64,000 bases of DNA from Rhodocyclaceae bacterium (GTDB lineage Bacteria; Pseudomonadota; Gammaproteobacteria; Burkholderiales; Rhodocyclaceae): assembly GCA_008080565.1 (NCBI GenBank), contig VIKE01000008.1:62001-126000 (forward strand), written 5' to 3'. Shown piece after piece: positions 42,824-51,660 of this stretch. The notes under the pieces were generated by a model, which saw only the letters and a list, made by a program, of their open reading frames with translations, was not told the origin of the DNA and did not search any database. Both the position numbers and the translations under genes were made by a program. Every line of letters begins with the position of its first letter. The stretch's first letter is position 1.

Positions 42824-43893
42824 TTATTTCACCGGTGCCGGCAGTGGCTGATAGTCGCCTGGCAGCTTTGGATCGTCGTGGATCAGCGGTTCGGTCATCG
42901 ACAGGGCTTCGATGAAGGCAATCAGATCCTTCTTCTCTTGCGCCGACAATTTCAGAGGCTTGAGCAACGGGGTCTTGTTGGTTCCCTTGCCGCCACCGCG
43001 ATCATAGAAATCAACCACCTCCTGCAACGTGGCGAAGATGCCGTTGTGCATGTACGGTGCGGTGTATTTCACTTCGCGCAAGGAGGGCGTGCGGAACTTG
43101 CCGACGTCTTTCGGGTTCTTGGTGATGTAGTAGAGGCCGTAATCCATATCCGCCGTGCGGTACTTCTGCTCGGGAACCCCCTTCTGGTAATGCTCCCAAC
43201 GGTGAGTCACCTGATACAGCGGGTCGTCCTTGAAGCCCGGGAAGTCCGGCAGGCCGGTGTCGTAGAACTTTTGATCGGAAGCCAAAGCGCCGTTATGGCA
43301 CTGGACGCAACCCGCCTTGCCATTGAATAGCTTCATTCCAGCAACTTGCGATGCGTTCAAGGCCTTCTTGTCGCCCTTGGCATAGCGATCAAACGGAACT
43401 TTTGTGGCGTCCGAAACAACGGTCCGCTCATAGGCAGCAATCGCCCGGTAGGCATCATTCATACGCGGCCATTCGGCCCCGAACACCTTCTTGAACGACT
43501 CGACGTATTCCGGGATGAAGCGCAGGCGCATTTCCATCACTGAAGGATCGCCATTGCCGGCTACACCGCCTTCGGCGGCTGAGGGGGCCTGGCCTTCAAG
43601 GCTGGTGACACTGCCTTCCCAGAAGAGCTTGTTGTAATAGGCAGAGTTGATCACCGTCTGCGAATTGCGCCAGTGCTTGGTGCCGGGATAGCCACGGGAA
43701 ATCTGGCCACCGTCACCCCAACCGAGCCCCGGTAGGTGGCAGGAAACAGCGCAATTTTTTCCGGCGATTGCGGATTGTCTTTGGGGATCGGTGCCGGCGG
43801 CAGTGGTGCCAATTGCGGATATTTGTCGGCGGCCAAGGCGACGGCGCTGCTCAGCAGAAGACCGGCCATCGTGATTGCTAACTGTTTATTCAT
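42824..43893 (-). pseudogene. idrP1: Di-heme cytochrome c peroxidase-like IdrP1, disrupted at the first heme
   Basis: ATG 43893 starts a normal signal peptide and mature N-terminus (DKYPQLAPLPPAPIPK). After SPEKIAL, around 43748, roughly 20 codons plus a frame are missing: the LFFDxRLSG segment and the first cysteine of the heme motif are gone, and sequence resumes in another frame as SCHLPGLGWGDGG and continues to 42824. The second heme motif KAGCVQCHNG and the MHNG ligand loop are intact. The GTG at 43654 is not a credible start. The paralogue IdrP2 shows the complete version of the lost part. Either a real deletion or an assembly error. Confidence 0.82.
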
Positions 43894-43904
43894 GGTGGTC
43901 TCCC

Positions 43905-45023
43905 TCAGTTCTTGCCGAAAGTACGAACCTGCATGTCAGGCTGGCCAGGGTCTTTGACCATCACCTGATCGCCGGACAGCGTCAGCAGGAAGGCAACTAG
44001 GGCTTTCTGGTCGCTAGCTGAGAGGTTCAGCGGTTTGAGCACAGAGCCCTTGCCGCCACCCTGGTTGTAGAACGCCACGACCTCATCGAGGGTTTTGAAC
44101 ATGCCGTTGTGCATGTACGGTGCGGTGTACTTCAGGTCACGCAACTGGGCGGTCTGGAACTTACCGATGTCCTTGGGCTTCTTGGTAATGGCGTAAGAAC
44201 CCACATCGGTGCGCAAATTCATGTAATTGGGTACACCGCTGGTGGCGTAATGGCGCAGCATGGTGATGGTACGCAGCGGGTTCTTCAGTACGTCAGGGTT
44301 TTCAGGAACGCCGGTGTTATAAAGCTTGCCGTCGGAACCGATTGGGCCGTTGTGGCAGGAAACGCAGCCCGCCTTGCCCTTGAACAGTTCATAGCCATCC
44401 TTGGCTTCGGAACTGATGGCGCCGCTGTCGCCCTTGGCGAACTTGTCGAATGGCGCGTTGGTGGTTTCCAGGCTGCGGATGAATTCACCAATGACATTGA
44501 AGACGCGCATGCCATTGATGTCGTCCTTGCGCCATTTCTTCCACAAAGCATCGTACTCGGGAACCTGCTGCAAGCGTTCCTGCATCAAGCGGCCATCCAT
44601 GTTCATGGTATGGGCTTCAGTCAGCATGTCTCGCACCAGAGTGCCGGCATCAGAACCATCAAGCCGTCCATCCCACAGGAAACGCTGGCGATATTTGGCA
44701 TTGAGAACGGTCGGCGAGTTGCGGAAATATTCCATCGAGGGATAGCCGGCAGAGAGCGCCAGCCCATCGCCCCAACCTTTTTTCGGGTCGTGGCAGGAGG
44801 CGCAAGAGACGCCCCAGTCGCCAGACAGTCGGCTATCGAAGAAGAAAAATTTGCCCAGTTCGATCATCGCCGCATTGCCCGGCTTGACGTCGGGCATCGG
44901 TGCGAGATCAGGTGCGTTGTTCTGGGCAATAACCGGTTGCGTGCCGACGGTCAGCGTCACCGCTGCAGCTAGTCCGATGGCGCCCAGTGCTTGCGTAAAT
45001 CGCTTGCGCTGCTGGATTTTCAT
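43905..45023 (-). CDS. idrP2: Di-heme cytochrome c peroxidase-like protein of the iodate reductase
   Basis: A protein of 372 aa with ATG 45023 behind GGGGGGAC. A signal peptide ends near PVIAQNN. Both heme sites are intact: SCASCHDPKKGWGDG near residue 76 and AGCVSCHNGPIGSDG near 220, with PYMHNGMFKTL as the ligand loop. It is the first gene of the operon and resembles MauG/CcpA-type peroxidases. In iodate respirers the two peroxidases are thought to remove hydrogen peroxide or hypoiodous acid formed by iodate reduction in the periplasm. It starts 45 bases below a predicted sigma-54 transcription start. Confidence 0.87.
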   Translation of the reverse strand: MKIQQRKRFTQALGAIGLAAAVTLTVGTQPVIAQNNAPDLAPMPDVKPGNAAMIELGKFFFFDSRLSGDWGVSCASCHDPKKGWGDGLALSAGYPSMEYFRNSPTVLNAKYRQRFLWDGRLDGSDAGTLVRDMLTEAHTMNMDGRLMQERLQQVPEYDALWKKWRKDDINGMRVFNVIGEFIRSLETTNAPFDKFAKGDSGAISSEAKDGYELFKGKAGCVSCHNGPIGSDGKLYNTGVPENPDVLKNPLRTITMLRHYATSGVPNYMNLRTDVGSYAITKKPKDIGKFQTAQLRDLKYTAPYMHNGMFKTLDEVVAFYNQGGGKGSVLKPLNLSASDQKALVAFLLTLSGDQVMVKDPGQPDMQVRTFGKN

Positions 45024-45078
45024 AGTCCCCCCTGTGTATTGGAGATGCGTGGGAACAGCCCCACACGGACTATGGATA

Positions 45079-45094
45079 TGCAGTCTTTATGCCA
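45079..45094 (-). promoter_or_regulatory. Sigma-54 promoter of the idr operon
   Basis: On the minus strand TGGCATA-AAGA-CTGCA matches the sigma-54 consensus TGGCACG-N4-TTGCA, with the invariant GG and GC separated by 10 bases. It lies 56 bases before the idrP2 ATG. The next gene upstream encodes a sigma-54 activator, so the pairing is natural. Confidence 0.75.
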
Positions 45095-45149
45095 CCGAGT
45101 GACTACCTTGATTTCACAAGGGTTTTGACGATTTGACGCGCGCGAAGGC

Positions 45150-45183
45150 GGTAAAAAAATTACCGGCCGGTAAAAAACTTACC
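45150..45183. promoter_or_regulatory. Tandem palindromic activator sites upstream of the idr promoter
   Basis: Two inverted repeats, GGTAA-aaaaa-TTACC (45150-45164) and GGTAA-aaaac-TTACC (45169-45183), lie side by side about 80 to 115 bases upstream of the predicted start, the normal distance for enhancer binding by a sigma-54 activator. They are probably bound by the response regulator at 45203. Confidence 0.75.
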
Positions 45184-45202
45184 GGTTAGTTTTTGACCGA
45201 AA

Positions 45203-46573
45203 TCAGGATTCCAAAGTTTCTTCATCGCTGTCTTTAAGCTTGTTTCGCAAGGTCAAGCGACTGATGCCGAGCAATTCGGCCGCCTCGGTCTTGTTACCGC
45301 CACAGCGATTTAACACGCTACGGACGTAATCCGTTTCAATTTCGGCAAGCGAGAGTACCCGACCCTCCGCTTGCACCTTCCCTTCAACCGGCTTCGGCGC
45401 ATGGCCAACAATTTCCCATGGCAAGTGGGACAAACCGATGGTCTTGCCTTCCGAAAGAATCGCCGCTCGTTCCATCACATTGCGCAATTCGCGAACATTC
45501 CCTGGCCAGCGATATGCCTTGAGAAACGGTTCGGCAGCACGGTCAATTTGTGCGGCACTTTGACCGAGTGTCGGTGCGATTTTCTCCAGAAAATGCTGAG
45601 CCAGGGACAGAATGTCTTCAGCGCGCTCACGCAAGGCTGGAAGGTCGATGGCCCCGACGTTGAGACGATAGTACAAATCCTCGCGAAACTGCCCGGACTG
45701 GACCATGGCAGGCAAATCGCGATGCGTGGCCGAGACAAAACGAACATCGACGCTGATCTCCTTCTGGCCACCCAAACGTCGGAAACGCTGGGTCTCCAGA
45801 ACACGAAGCAATTTCGGTTGCAACGCAAGGGACAGATCACCTATTTCATCGAGAAACAAGGTTCCACCATCCGCCAGTTCGAGCAAACCACGCTTCATCT
45901 GCTTGGCGTCCGTGAAGGCGCCTCGCTCGTGGCCGAACAGTTCGGATTCCAGCAGGCCTTCAGGCAACGCCGAGCAGTTCAGGGTAATCCACGGCCCATC
46001 GGCACGCGGTGACCGGCAGTGGATGGCCTGGGCAATGCGCTCCTTCCCGGTTCCCGATTCGCCGCGGATCAGCACCGGCACCTTGCCCGCCGATGCGATC
46101 TTGGCAGTGGTTTCCAGCATATTCTGGAAAGCCGGCGCCGTCCCGATCATGCCCTCGATGACGCAGGTTTCGGCTTGAGAACGCCGCCATTCCACTTCCC
46201 GGCGCAGGCGGTGGGTTTCTACCGCACGCCGGATCAGCTCCTGCAAATCCTCAAGGTCAAATGGCTTGTTGATGTAATCATAAGCCCCGGCCTTAAGCGC
46301 CGCCACGGCGGTTCGGACCTCGGGATAAGCAGTCATGATGACTACCAGTGGCTGGTCGTCGGATTCCTTGACCTTGGCCAGGATGTCGAGACCGTTCATG
46401 TCCGGCAAGCGCAGATCGAGCAGTACTAGACTGAATGTTCGCTCCTTCAACAAGGCCAATGCTTGGGCACCGTCTTCGGCAACTTCGACATCGAAGCCCT
46501 GACGGGCAAGAAAATTGCCCACCGTCACCCGGATGGTGTTGTCGTCTTCAACAATGAGGATCGGTTCGCGCAT
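45203..46573 (-). CDS. Sigma-54-dependent NtrC-type response regulator
   Basis: A protein of 456 aa; ATG 46573 (MREPILIVEDD) is used rather than the in-frame TTG at 46588. It has a receiver domain with phospho-aspartate in LVLLDLRLPDMNG, an AAA+ domain with Walker A GESGTGKERIA, the sigma-54 contact motif GAFTDAKQ, Walker B GGTLFLDEIGDL, and a Fis-type helix-turn-helix CGGNKTEAAELLGISRLTLRNKL. The kinase gene ends one base before its start. The downstream idr operon has a sigma-54 promoter and two palindromes, so it most likely activates iodate reductase expression. Confidence 0.9.
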   Translation of the reverse strand: MREPILIVEDDNTIRVTVGNFLARQGFDVEVAEDGAQALALLKERTFSLVLLDLRLPDMNGLDILAKVKESDDQPLVVIMTAYPEVRTAVAALKAGAYDYINKPFDLEDLQELIRRAVETHRLRREVEWRRSQAETCVIEGMIGTAPAFQNMLETTAKIASAGKVPVLIRGESGTGKERIAQAIHCRSPRADGPWITLNCSALPEGLLESELFGHERGAFTDAKQMKRGLLELADGGTLFLDEIGDLSLALQPKLLRVLETQRFRRLGGQKEISVDVRFVSATHRDLPAMVQSGQFREDLYYRLNVGAIDLPALRERAEDILSLAQHFLEKIAPTLGQSAAQIDRAAEPFLKAYRWPGNVRELRNVMERAAILSEGKTIGLSHLPWEIVGHAPKPVEGKVQAEGRVLSLAEIETDYVRSVLNRCGGNKTEAAELLGISRLTLRNKLKDSDEETLES

Positions 46574-46574
46574 G

Positions 46575-48851
46575 TCAGTTTCCGGCAAGAGGCCAGGTCA
46601 TTGTGAAGCAGGTTCCATGCCCCGGCGTACTGCTCGCCTCGATGCTGCCGCCATGTTGTTCGACAATCTTGCGGACAATAGCCAGGCCCAGGCCGGTGCC
46701 TTCGCGGCGCGTCGTGTAGAACGGCTCGAAAATGCGCTGCAGGACGTCCGGGCTCATACCAACGCCGGTATCGCATATCTGGATGCGAGCGAATTTTGCC
46801 TCCTTTTCGGCGTCGACCGTAACAGTTCCACCGTTCGGCATGGCATGCACTGCATTCATCAGCAGGTTGAGAAAAACCTGCTTCAATTGGTGGGGATCAG
46901 CCGATAACGGCGTCATGCTGTCAATCCCGGCCAGTTCGAAAACGATGTCACGGCTCTTCGCATCCTTACGCGTCCAGAACAATACGTCGTCGAGTATGGT
47001 TGCGAGATTGCATGCTTCCGGCTGGATAGCCTGTGGGGCTGCAAATCCATGGAAGCTGCGCAGAAAACCGGACAGTCGATCCACTTCGGCCTCCATGCGC
47101 TTGAGGGCTTCGATCAGGCCCGGCGGAATGTCTTCTTCATACTGCATCGCTTGGGCGACGGCCTTCATCCCAGCCAGCGGATTGCCGATTTCATGGGCGA
47201 GGCCCATGGCCAGTTCGCCCAGCGTGGTCAGTTTCTCCATCTGGAACATCTGGCGATCGAGTTCGCGGCGCTCATCCTGGATTTCCCGCTCACGGCTGAC
47301 ATCACGGGCTACCACAATGGAACCGGCTGTAGTCGGTGTGATGGCCAGCGAGATCACTTGTTCCTGTAGTTCGACGTCGCAACGCAACGGGCCCGGTTTT
47401 GCATCCGCAGCAATTTCCGGCCACTGCGGCCAGAACTGCTCAAGTTGCAGGCCAAGAGGTGAAGTACTACCGCCAAGCAAGCGAATGGCTGCCGGGTTGA
47501 GCAGGCGAATTTCTCCCGACCGATCAATGGCGAGGATGCCGTCTGCCGTGTGCTCAATAACTGCTTCTAGGGAAGCGCGTTCCTGTTCAAGTTCTCGTGT
47601 TCGCTCCCTGACCTCTTCCTCCAGTCGATCACGGTGCGCATTGATGGCCTGCGACGACTCCTGCAAACGATTGGCCATGGTGTTGAATTTGTTGCCCAGG
47701 GCAGCGATTTCATCCGTGCCGATGACCGGAACCCGGCGAGTAAAGTCGCCGCTGGAGATTGCATCGGTCTCTTTCGAGAGCTCTTCCAGCGGTTGCAACA
47801 AGCGGCGGGAAAGCGCGTAGCCACCAATGGCCGTCACGACCAGTGCAACAAAGAGGACAGCGTAAAGCAGGTAGAGATTGACCACAGCCAGGAAGAGCTC
47901 ACGCTCGGGAAAAGCTAACGCAATACGCCACTTTCCTTTGGAGTTTTCTGCAATCGCCTGCGGTGCGTAATCAATCGGCGCATGGGCAACAATCCAGCCG
48001 TCGCCGAGGCTGGGCGAAATACCGGTTTCAATCAGATTCTGGGTAATGCTCGCCGGAAAAATTTGACTGAGTCTCTCGACGGGCTCCATCGAAAATGCGC
48101 CAGCCTCGCCGCCTGCCGAGCGGCTGACATAGTGTCCCTGGTTATCAAGCAGATAGGCGGTGCCTTGTCGGGCATTAGCCATTTGCTGAATCTGCTCAAG
48201 GAGAATGTCTGCATGCAAATTGATAATCAGCACGCCGATCTTGCTTCCATTGGGTGCTGCTACTGGCGTTGCGACTCGAATGACGGGCCGCTCAGGTTTC
48301 TCGATCTTGCCGAATTCGACATTCAGGTCTAGTGGTGAGACATAGATTTGCCCGACATTGACGTCCATGGCGTCACGGAAATAGTAGCGATCTCCTTTCG
48401 GCTGAAGTTCATCGCGTGGCACGACATAAACCCCCTTCGGCTTTCGGTCAACGCGCACCCACTCCTGGCCATCAGCCGTAATCAGGCGGATTTGGTAGAT
48501 ATGGGGATAGAGACTGGCCAACGCGGCATAGTCGCGTTCAAGACGGTTCGTGGCGGCCTGAAGAAGCCACGGATCTTTCGTTTGTTTGGCAGCAATGACA
48601 TCGACCAAGCCACGGGCATTGGCCAGATAAAGCAGTTCAGAAGACAACTGGTCAAAAAAACGACCGATCCCCTGCGAGCGAACAGTAACCTCCTGATTCA
48701 GATTGCGCAGGGTCTCAACTTTTAGGGCTTGTAATGAAAGATAGACACCAATAGCCCCGGCCAATGCGGTAGGAATGACCGCGGCGAGCAAAAAGGCCGC
48801 GTAAATCCGGCGGGAAAGACCACCGAGAGCGCTGAAATTAGAAAAGTTCAT
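46575..48851 (-). CDS. Membrane sensor histidine kinase with periplasmic Cache domain
   Basis: A protein of 758 aa with ATG 48851. It has an N-terminal membrane helix (FLLAAVIPTALAGAIGVYL), then about 280 residues outside the membrane of double-Cache type (RLITADGQEWVRVDR, VGVLIINLHADILLEQ-like segments). A second helix near YAVLFVALVVTAIGGYAL, a HAMP domain, a PAS domain (AVIEHTADGILAIDRSGEIRL), phospho-acceptor histidine in GLAHEIGNPLAG, and an ATP-binding domain with N, G1 and G2 boxes follow. It belongs to the NtrB/DctB-like kinases and likely senses a periplasmic ligand, perhaps iodate or a product of its reduction. Confidence 0.88.
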   Translation of the reverse strand: MNFSNFSALGGLSRRIYAAFLLAAVIPTALAGAIGVYLSLQALKVETLRNLNQEVTVRSQGIGRFFDQLSSELLYLANARGLVDVIAAKQTKDPWLLQAATNRLERDYAALASLYPHIYQIRLITADGQEWVRVDRKPKGVYVVPRDELQPKGDRYYFRDAMDVNVGQIYVSPLDLNVEFGKIEKPERPVIRVATPVAAPNGSKIGVLIINLHADILLEQIQQMANARQGTAYLLDNQGHYVSRSAGGEAGAFSMEPVERLSQIFPASITQNLIETGISPSLGDGWIVAHAPIDYAPQAIAENSKGKWRIALAFPERELFLAVVNLYLLYAVLFVALVVTAIGGYALSRRLLQPLEELSKETDAISSGDFTRRVPVIGTDEIAALGNKFNTMANRLQESSQAINAHRDRLEEEVRERTRELEQERASLEAVIEHTADGILAIDRSGEIRLLNPAAIRLLGGSTSPLGLQLEQFWPQWPEIAADAKPGPLRCDVELQEQVISLAITPTTAGSIVVARDVSREREIQDERRELDRQMFQMEKLTTLGELAMGLAHEIGNPLAGMKAVAQAMQYEEDIPPGLIEALKRMEAEVDRLSGFLRSFHGFAAPQAIQPEACNLATILDDVLFWTRKDAKSRDIVFELAGIDSMTPLSADPHQLKQVFLNLLMNAVHAMPNGGTVTVDAEKEAKFARIQICDTGVGMSPDVLQRIFEPFYTTRREGTGLGLAIVRKIVEQHGGSIEASSTPGHGTCFTMTWPLAGN

Positions 48852-48929
48852 GGTTCATTCTACTTGAAGCCCGTAGTACAGATCGTGAGGGGATAATCCA
48901 TCCCAAACTTGACTCTTACAGGATAGGTA

Positions 48930-49361
48930 ATGAGTAATTGCTGCTCTTCATCAAGTTGTGAAACCACTCATCCGAAAAAGCATCGTTGCCCGGCCAATGG
49001 AAGCGAATATTCGGAAGTGTCGGCGCGAACTATCGCGCACCACATCCGTGATGCCCTGCGTTGGCGGCCAACTGCCAATCGCTATTTTTTCTGCGACGAC
49101 CCTGCGTGTGACGTCGTTTATTTCGGCGATGACGGTTCGACCATACTCAAGTCGCAACTACGAACACGGGTTGGCGTTAAGGAGTTATCGAACGATGAGC
49201 TTCTGTGCTACTGCTTCGGTATCACAAGGGGCGATTTTATTGCCAATCCGGCAAACAGGGATTTCGTCATGGCCCAGACCAAGGCCAGATTGTGTTCATG
49301 CGACACCAGTAACCCATCGGGACGTTGCTGCTTGAAGGACTTCGCCAAGCCTGAGATGTGA
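48930..49361 (+). CDS. CopZ N-terminal-type (2Fe-2S) and zinc-binding protein
   Basis: A protein of 143 aa with ATG 48930, opening with a cysteine-rich head MSNCCSSSSCET. The pattern HHIRDALRWR, then YFFCDDPACDVVYFGDDG, then DELLCYCFGITRGD and SCDTSNPSGRCC, is that of the domain at the N-terminus of Archaeoglobus CopZ: one zinc and one 2Fe-2S cluster. The usual HMA copper domain is absent. It may reduce or deliver copper, which fits the bufferin genes. It is divergent from the kinase gene and lies just before ECF promoter copy 3. Confidence 0.75.
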   Translation: MSNCCSSSSCETTHPKKHRCPANGSEYSEVSARTIAHHIRDALRWRPTANRYFFCDDPACDVVYFGDDGSTILKSQLRTRVGVKELSNDELLCYCFGITRGDFIANPANRDFVMAQTKARLCSCDTSNPSGRCCLKDFAKPEM

Positions 49362-49428
49362 CCTTGGGAAAAAGACCTCGGCTGACTGCGGCGGAATCGC
49401 CCCTGCCAACTGTATTTGTCGAGCAGCG

Positions 49429-49458
49429 TGTAAGAAACCAGCCTGCTAACCGACTAAT
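49429..49458 (+). promoter_or_regulatory. ECF sigma promoter, copy 3
   Basis: TGTAAGAAA (49429-49437), 13 bases, CGACTAAT (49451-49458), then GGTTA, identical to copies 1 and 2 in both boxes. The start codon of the fusion gene is 52 bases downstream. It would drive the operon 49511-54029. Confidence 0.8.
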
Positions 49459-49510
49459 GGTTAAGCCGGGAACTTTTTATCCCTGGTCGTAAAACCTCAG
49501 GGAGCACTTC

Positions 49511-51655
49511 ATGCAGTTTCGTAAGCTGGCATTGGTATTGACGGTCGGATTGGCAATCGCCGCTTTCTTCGCCTTGGACCTCGGGCAATACCTCAATCTC
49601 CAGACGCTCAAGGAGCAACAGGCAGCCATCCAGGCTTTCCAGACGAACAATCCGTTCCTCAGCGTTGCCGCTTATTTCGTCCTCTACGTCATCGTGACCG
49701 CCCTCTCCTTTCCGGGCGCCGCGCTGCTCACGCTCGCTGGCGGTGCGGTGTTTGGGCTGCTCTGGGGCACGGTGATTGTTTCTTTCGCGTCAACGATCGG
49801 CGCTACCCTCGCCTTCCTGATGTCCCGCTTTCTGCTTCGCGACTGGGTCAGCCAGCGTTTCGGGCAGCGATTGGCGGCGATCGACGAGGGTGTTAAGCGC
49901 GAAGGGGCTTTCTACCTTTTCACCCTGCGCCTAGTCCCGGTGTTCCCCTTCTTCCTGGTCAACCTGCTGTTTGGTCTGACCGGTATGAAAACCCGTGCTT
50001 ATTACTGTGCCAGCCAACTCGGGATGTTCGCCGGCACGGTGGTATACGTGAATGCCGGCACCCAGTTGGCCAAGCTGGATTCCCTGTCCGGCATCCTCTC
50101 GCCGAGCCTGCTTGGCTCATTTGTCCTGCTCGGCATCTTTCCACTGATTGCCCGCAAGCTTGTGGAGATTGTTCGCATGAACAAGATATTCGCCAACTGG
50201 AAGAAGCCGGCGCGCTTCGACCGCAACATCGTGGTCATCGGCGGCGGCAGTGCCGGCCTGGTCACTTCCTACATCGCTGCCGCCGTTAAGGCCAAGGTCA
50301 CCCTGGTCGAAAAGCACAAACTCGGTGGCGATTGCCTGAATACGGGCTGTGTCCCATCGAAGGCTCTGATTCGCTCGGCCAAGTTCCTGTCGCATGTCAC
50401 CCGCTCGCAGGAATTCGGCATCGCTTCAGCCAGCGCCCAGTTCGAGTTTTCCGATGTCATGAAGCGTGTGCAGGCGGTGATCAAGACTGTCGAGCCGCAT
50501 GACTCAGCCGAGCGTTACACCGAACTGGGTGTTGACGTGGTGCAAGGTAGCGCGAAAATTGTCTCGCCCTGGGAGGTGGACATTACCCTCGAAGATGGCA
50601 GCACCCAGCGCCTGACGACGCGCAGCATCGTCGTCGCCACCGGCGCCCGACCTTTCGTGCCGCCGATTCCGGGCATTGATGAGGTCGGCTATATGACCTC
50701 GGATAACGTTTGGAATCTGCGCGAATTGCCGCAGCGCCTGGTTGTGCTCGGAGGCGGGCCGATTGGCTCGGAATTGACGCAGGCCTTCGCCCGTTTGGGC
50801 GCTAAAGTGACGCAGGTCGAAATGGGTGCCCGTATCATGGTGCGCGAAGATCCTGAAGTTTCCGAACTGGTCACCCAGCGCTTCCGTGCGGAAGGGATAG
50901 ACGTCCTGGTCAATCACCGGGCCAAGCAGTTCATCGTTGAAAACGGCGAGAAGATATTGATCGCCGAGCACGAGGGGCAGGATGTGCGCATTCCCTTCGA
51001 CGGGCTGTTGGTCGCCGTCGGCCGCGCCGCCAACCTGAAAGGCTTTGGCCTGGAAGATCTGGGTATTCCAAACGGTCGCACGGTCAACACCAACGAATTC
51101 CTGCAAACCAATTACCCGAACATCTACGCCGCTGGCGACGTCGCCGGGCCCTTCCAATTCACCCATACCGCCGCCCATCAGGCCTGGTATGCCGCGGTCA
51201 ACGCTCTTTTTGACCCATTCAGGAAATTCAAGGCCGACTATTCGGTGATCCCGTGGGCTACCTTCGTCGAACCCGAAGTCGCTCGTGTGGGGCTAAACGA
51301 ACAGGATGCCAAGGAAAAAGACATTCCCTACGAGGTTACAACCTACGACATCGACGATCTCGACCGGGCAATTGCCGATGGCGAGGCCCACGGTTTCCTC
51401 AAGGTGCTGACGGTGCCGGGCAAGGACAAGATCCTCGGCGTCACCATCGTCGGCGAACATGCTGGCGACCTGATCGCCGAATACGTCCTGGCCATGAAAC
51501 AGGGCATCGGCCTGAACAAGATCCTCGGCACCATCCACATTTACCCGACGCTGGCCGAGGCCAACAAGTACGTCGCCGGCAACTGGAAAAAAGCGCATGC
51601 GCCGCAGAAATTGCTGGCCTGGGTCGAACGTTTCCATGCCTGGCGCCGGGGGTAA
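49511..51655 (+). CDS. TVP38/DedA membrane domain fused to a flavin disulfide oxidoreductase
   Basis: A protein of 714 aa with ATG 49511. Residues 1-230 form a TVP38/TMEM64-type membrane domain (TALSFPGAALLTLAGGAVFG, SRFLLRDWVSQRFG, RLVPVFPFFLVNLLFG). Residues 235-714 are a mercuric-reductase/dihydrolipoamide-dehydrogenase-like enzyme: FAD site VVIGGGSAGLVTSYIA, redox cysteines GGDCLNTGCVPSKAL, NAD site LGGGPIGSELTQAF and C-terminal HIYPTLAEANKYV. There is no N-terminal metal-binding domain and no terminal cysteine pair, so mercury reduction is not assured. Reduction of a thiol carrier or metal at the inner membrane under ECF stress control is inferred. Confidence 0.85.
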   Translation: MQFRKLALVLTVGLAIAAFFALDLGQYLNLQTLKEQQAAIQAFQTNNPFLSVAAYFVLYVIVTALSFPGAALLTLAGGAVFGLLWGTVIVSFASTIGATLAFLMSRFLLRDWVSQRFGQRLAAIDEGVKREGAFYLFTLRLVPVFPFFLVNLLFGLTGMKTRAYYCASQLGMFAGTVVYVNAGTQLAKLDSLSGILSPSLLGSFVLLGIFPLIARKLVEIVRMNKIFANWKKPARFDRNIVVIGGGSAGLVTSYIAAAVKAKVTLVEKHKLGGDCLNTGCVPSKALIRSAKFLSHVTRSQEFGIASASAQFEFSDVMKRVQAVIKTVEPHDSAERYTELGVDVVQGSAKIVSPWEVDITLEDGSTQRLTTRSIVVATGARPFVPPIPGIDEVGYMTSDNVWNLRELPQRLVVLGGGPIGSELTQAFARLGAKVTQVEMGARIMVREDPEVSELVTQRFRAEGIDVLVNHRAKQFIVENGEKILIAEHEGQDVRIPFDGLLVAVGRAANLKGFGLEDLGIPNGRTVNTNEFLQTNYPNIYAAGDVAGPFQFTHTAAHQAWYAAVNALFDPFRKFKADYSVIPWATFVEPEVARVGLNEQDAKEKDIPYEVTTYDIDDLDRAIADGEAHGFLKVLTVPGKDKILGVTIVGEHAGDLIAEYVLAMKQGIGLNKILGTIHIYPTLAEANKYVAGNWKKAHAPQKLLAWVERFHAWRRG

Positions 51656-51660
51656 ATCAC

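Noticed and set aside
43652..43654. GTG 43654 as a separate start for a shortened peroxidase
   Set aside because: It would lack signal peptide and first heme region; the N-terminal coding sequence is present upstream in another frame, so a disrupted idrP1 is the better reading.
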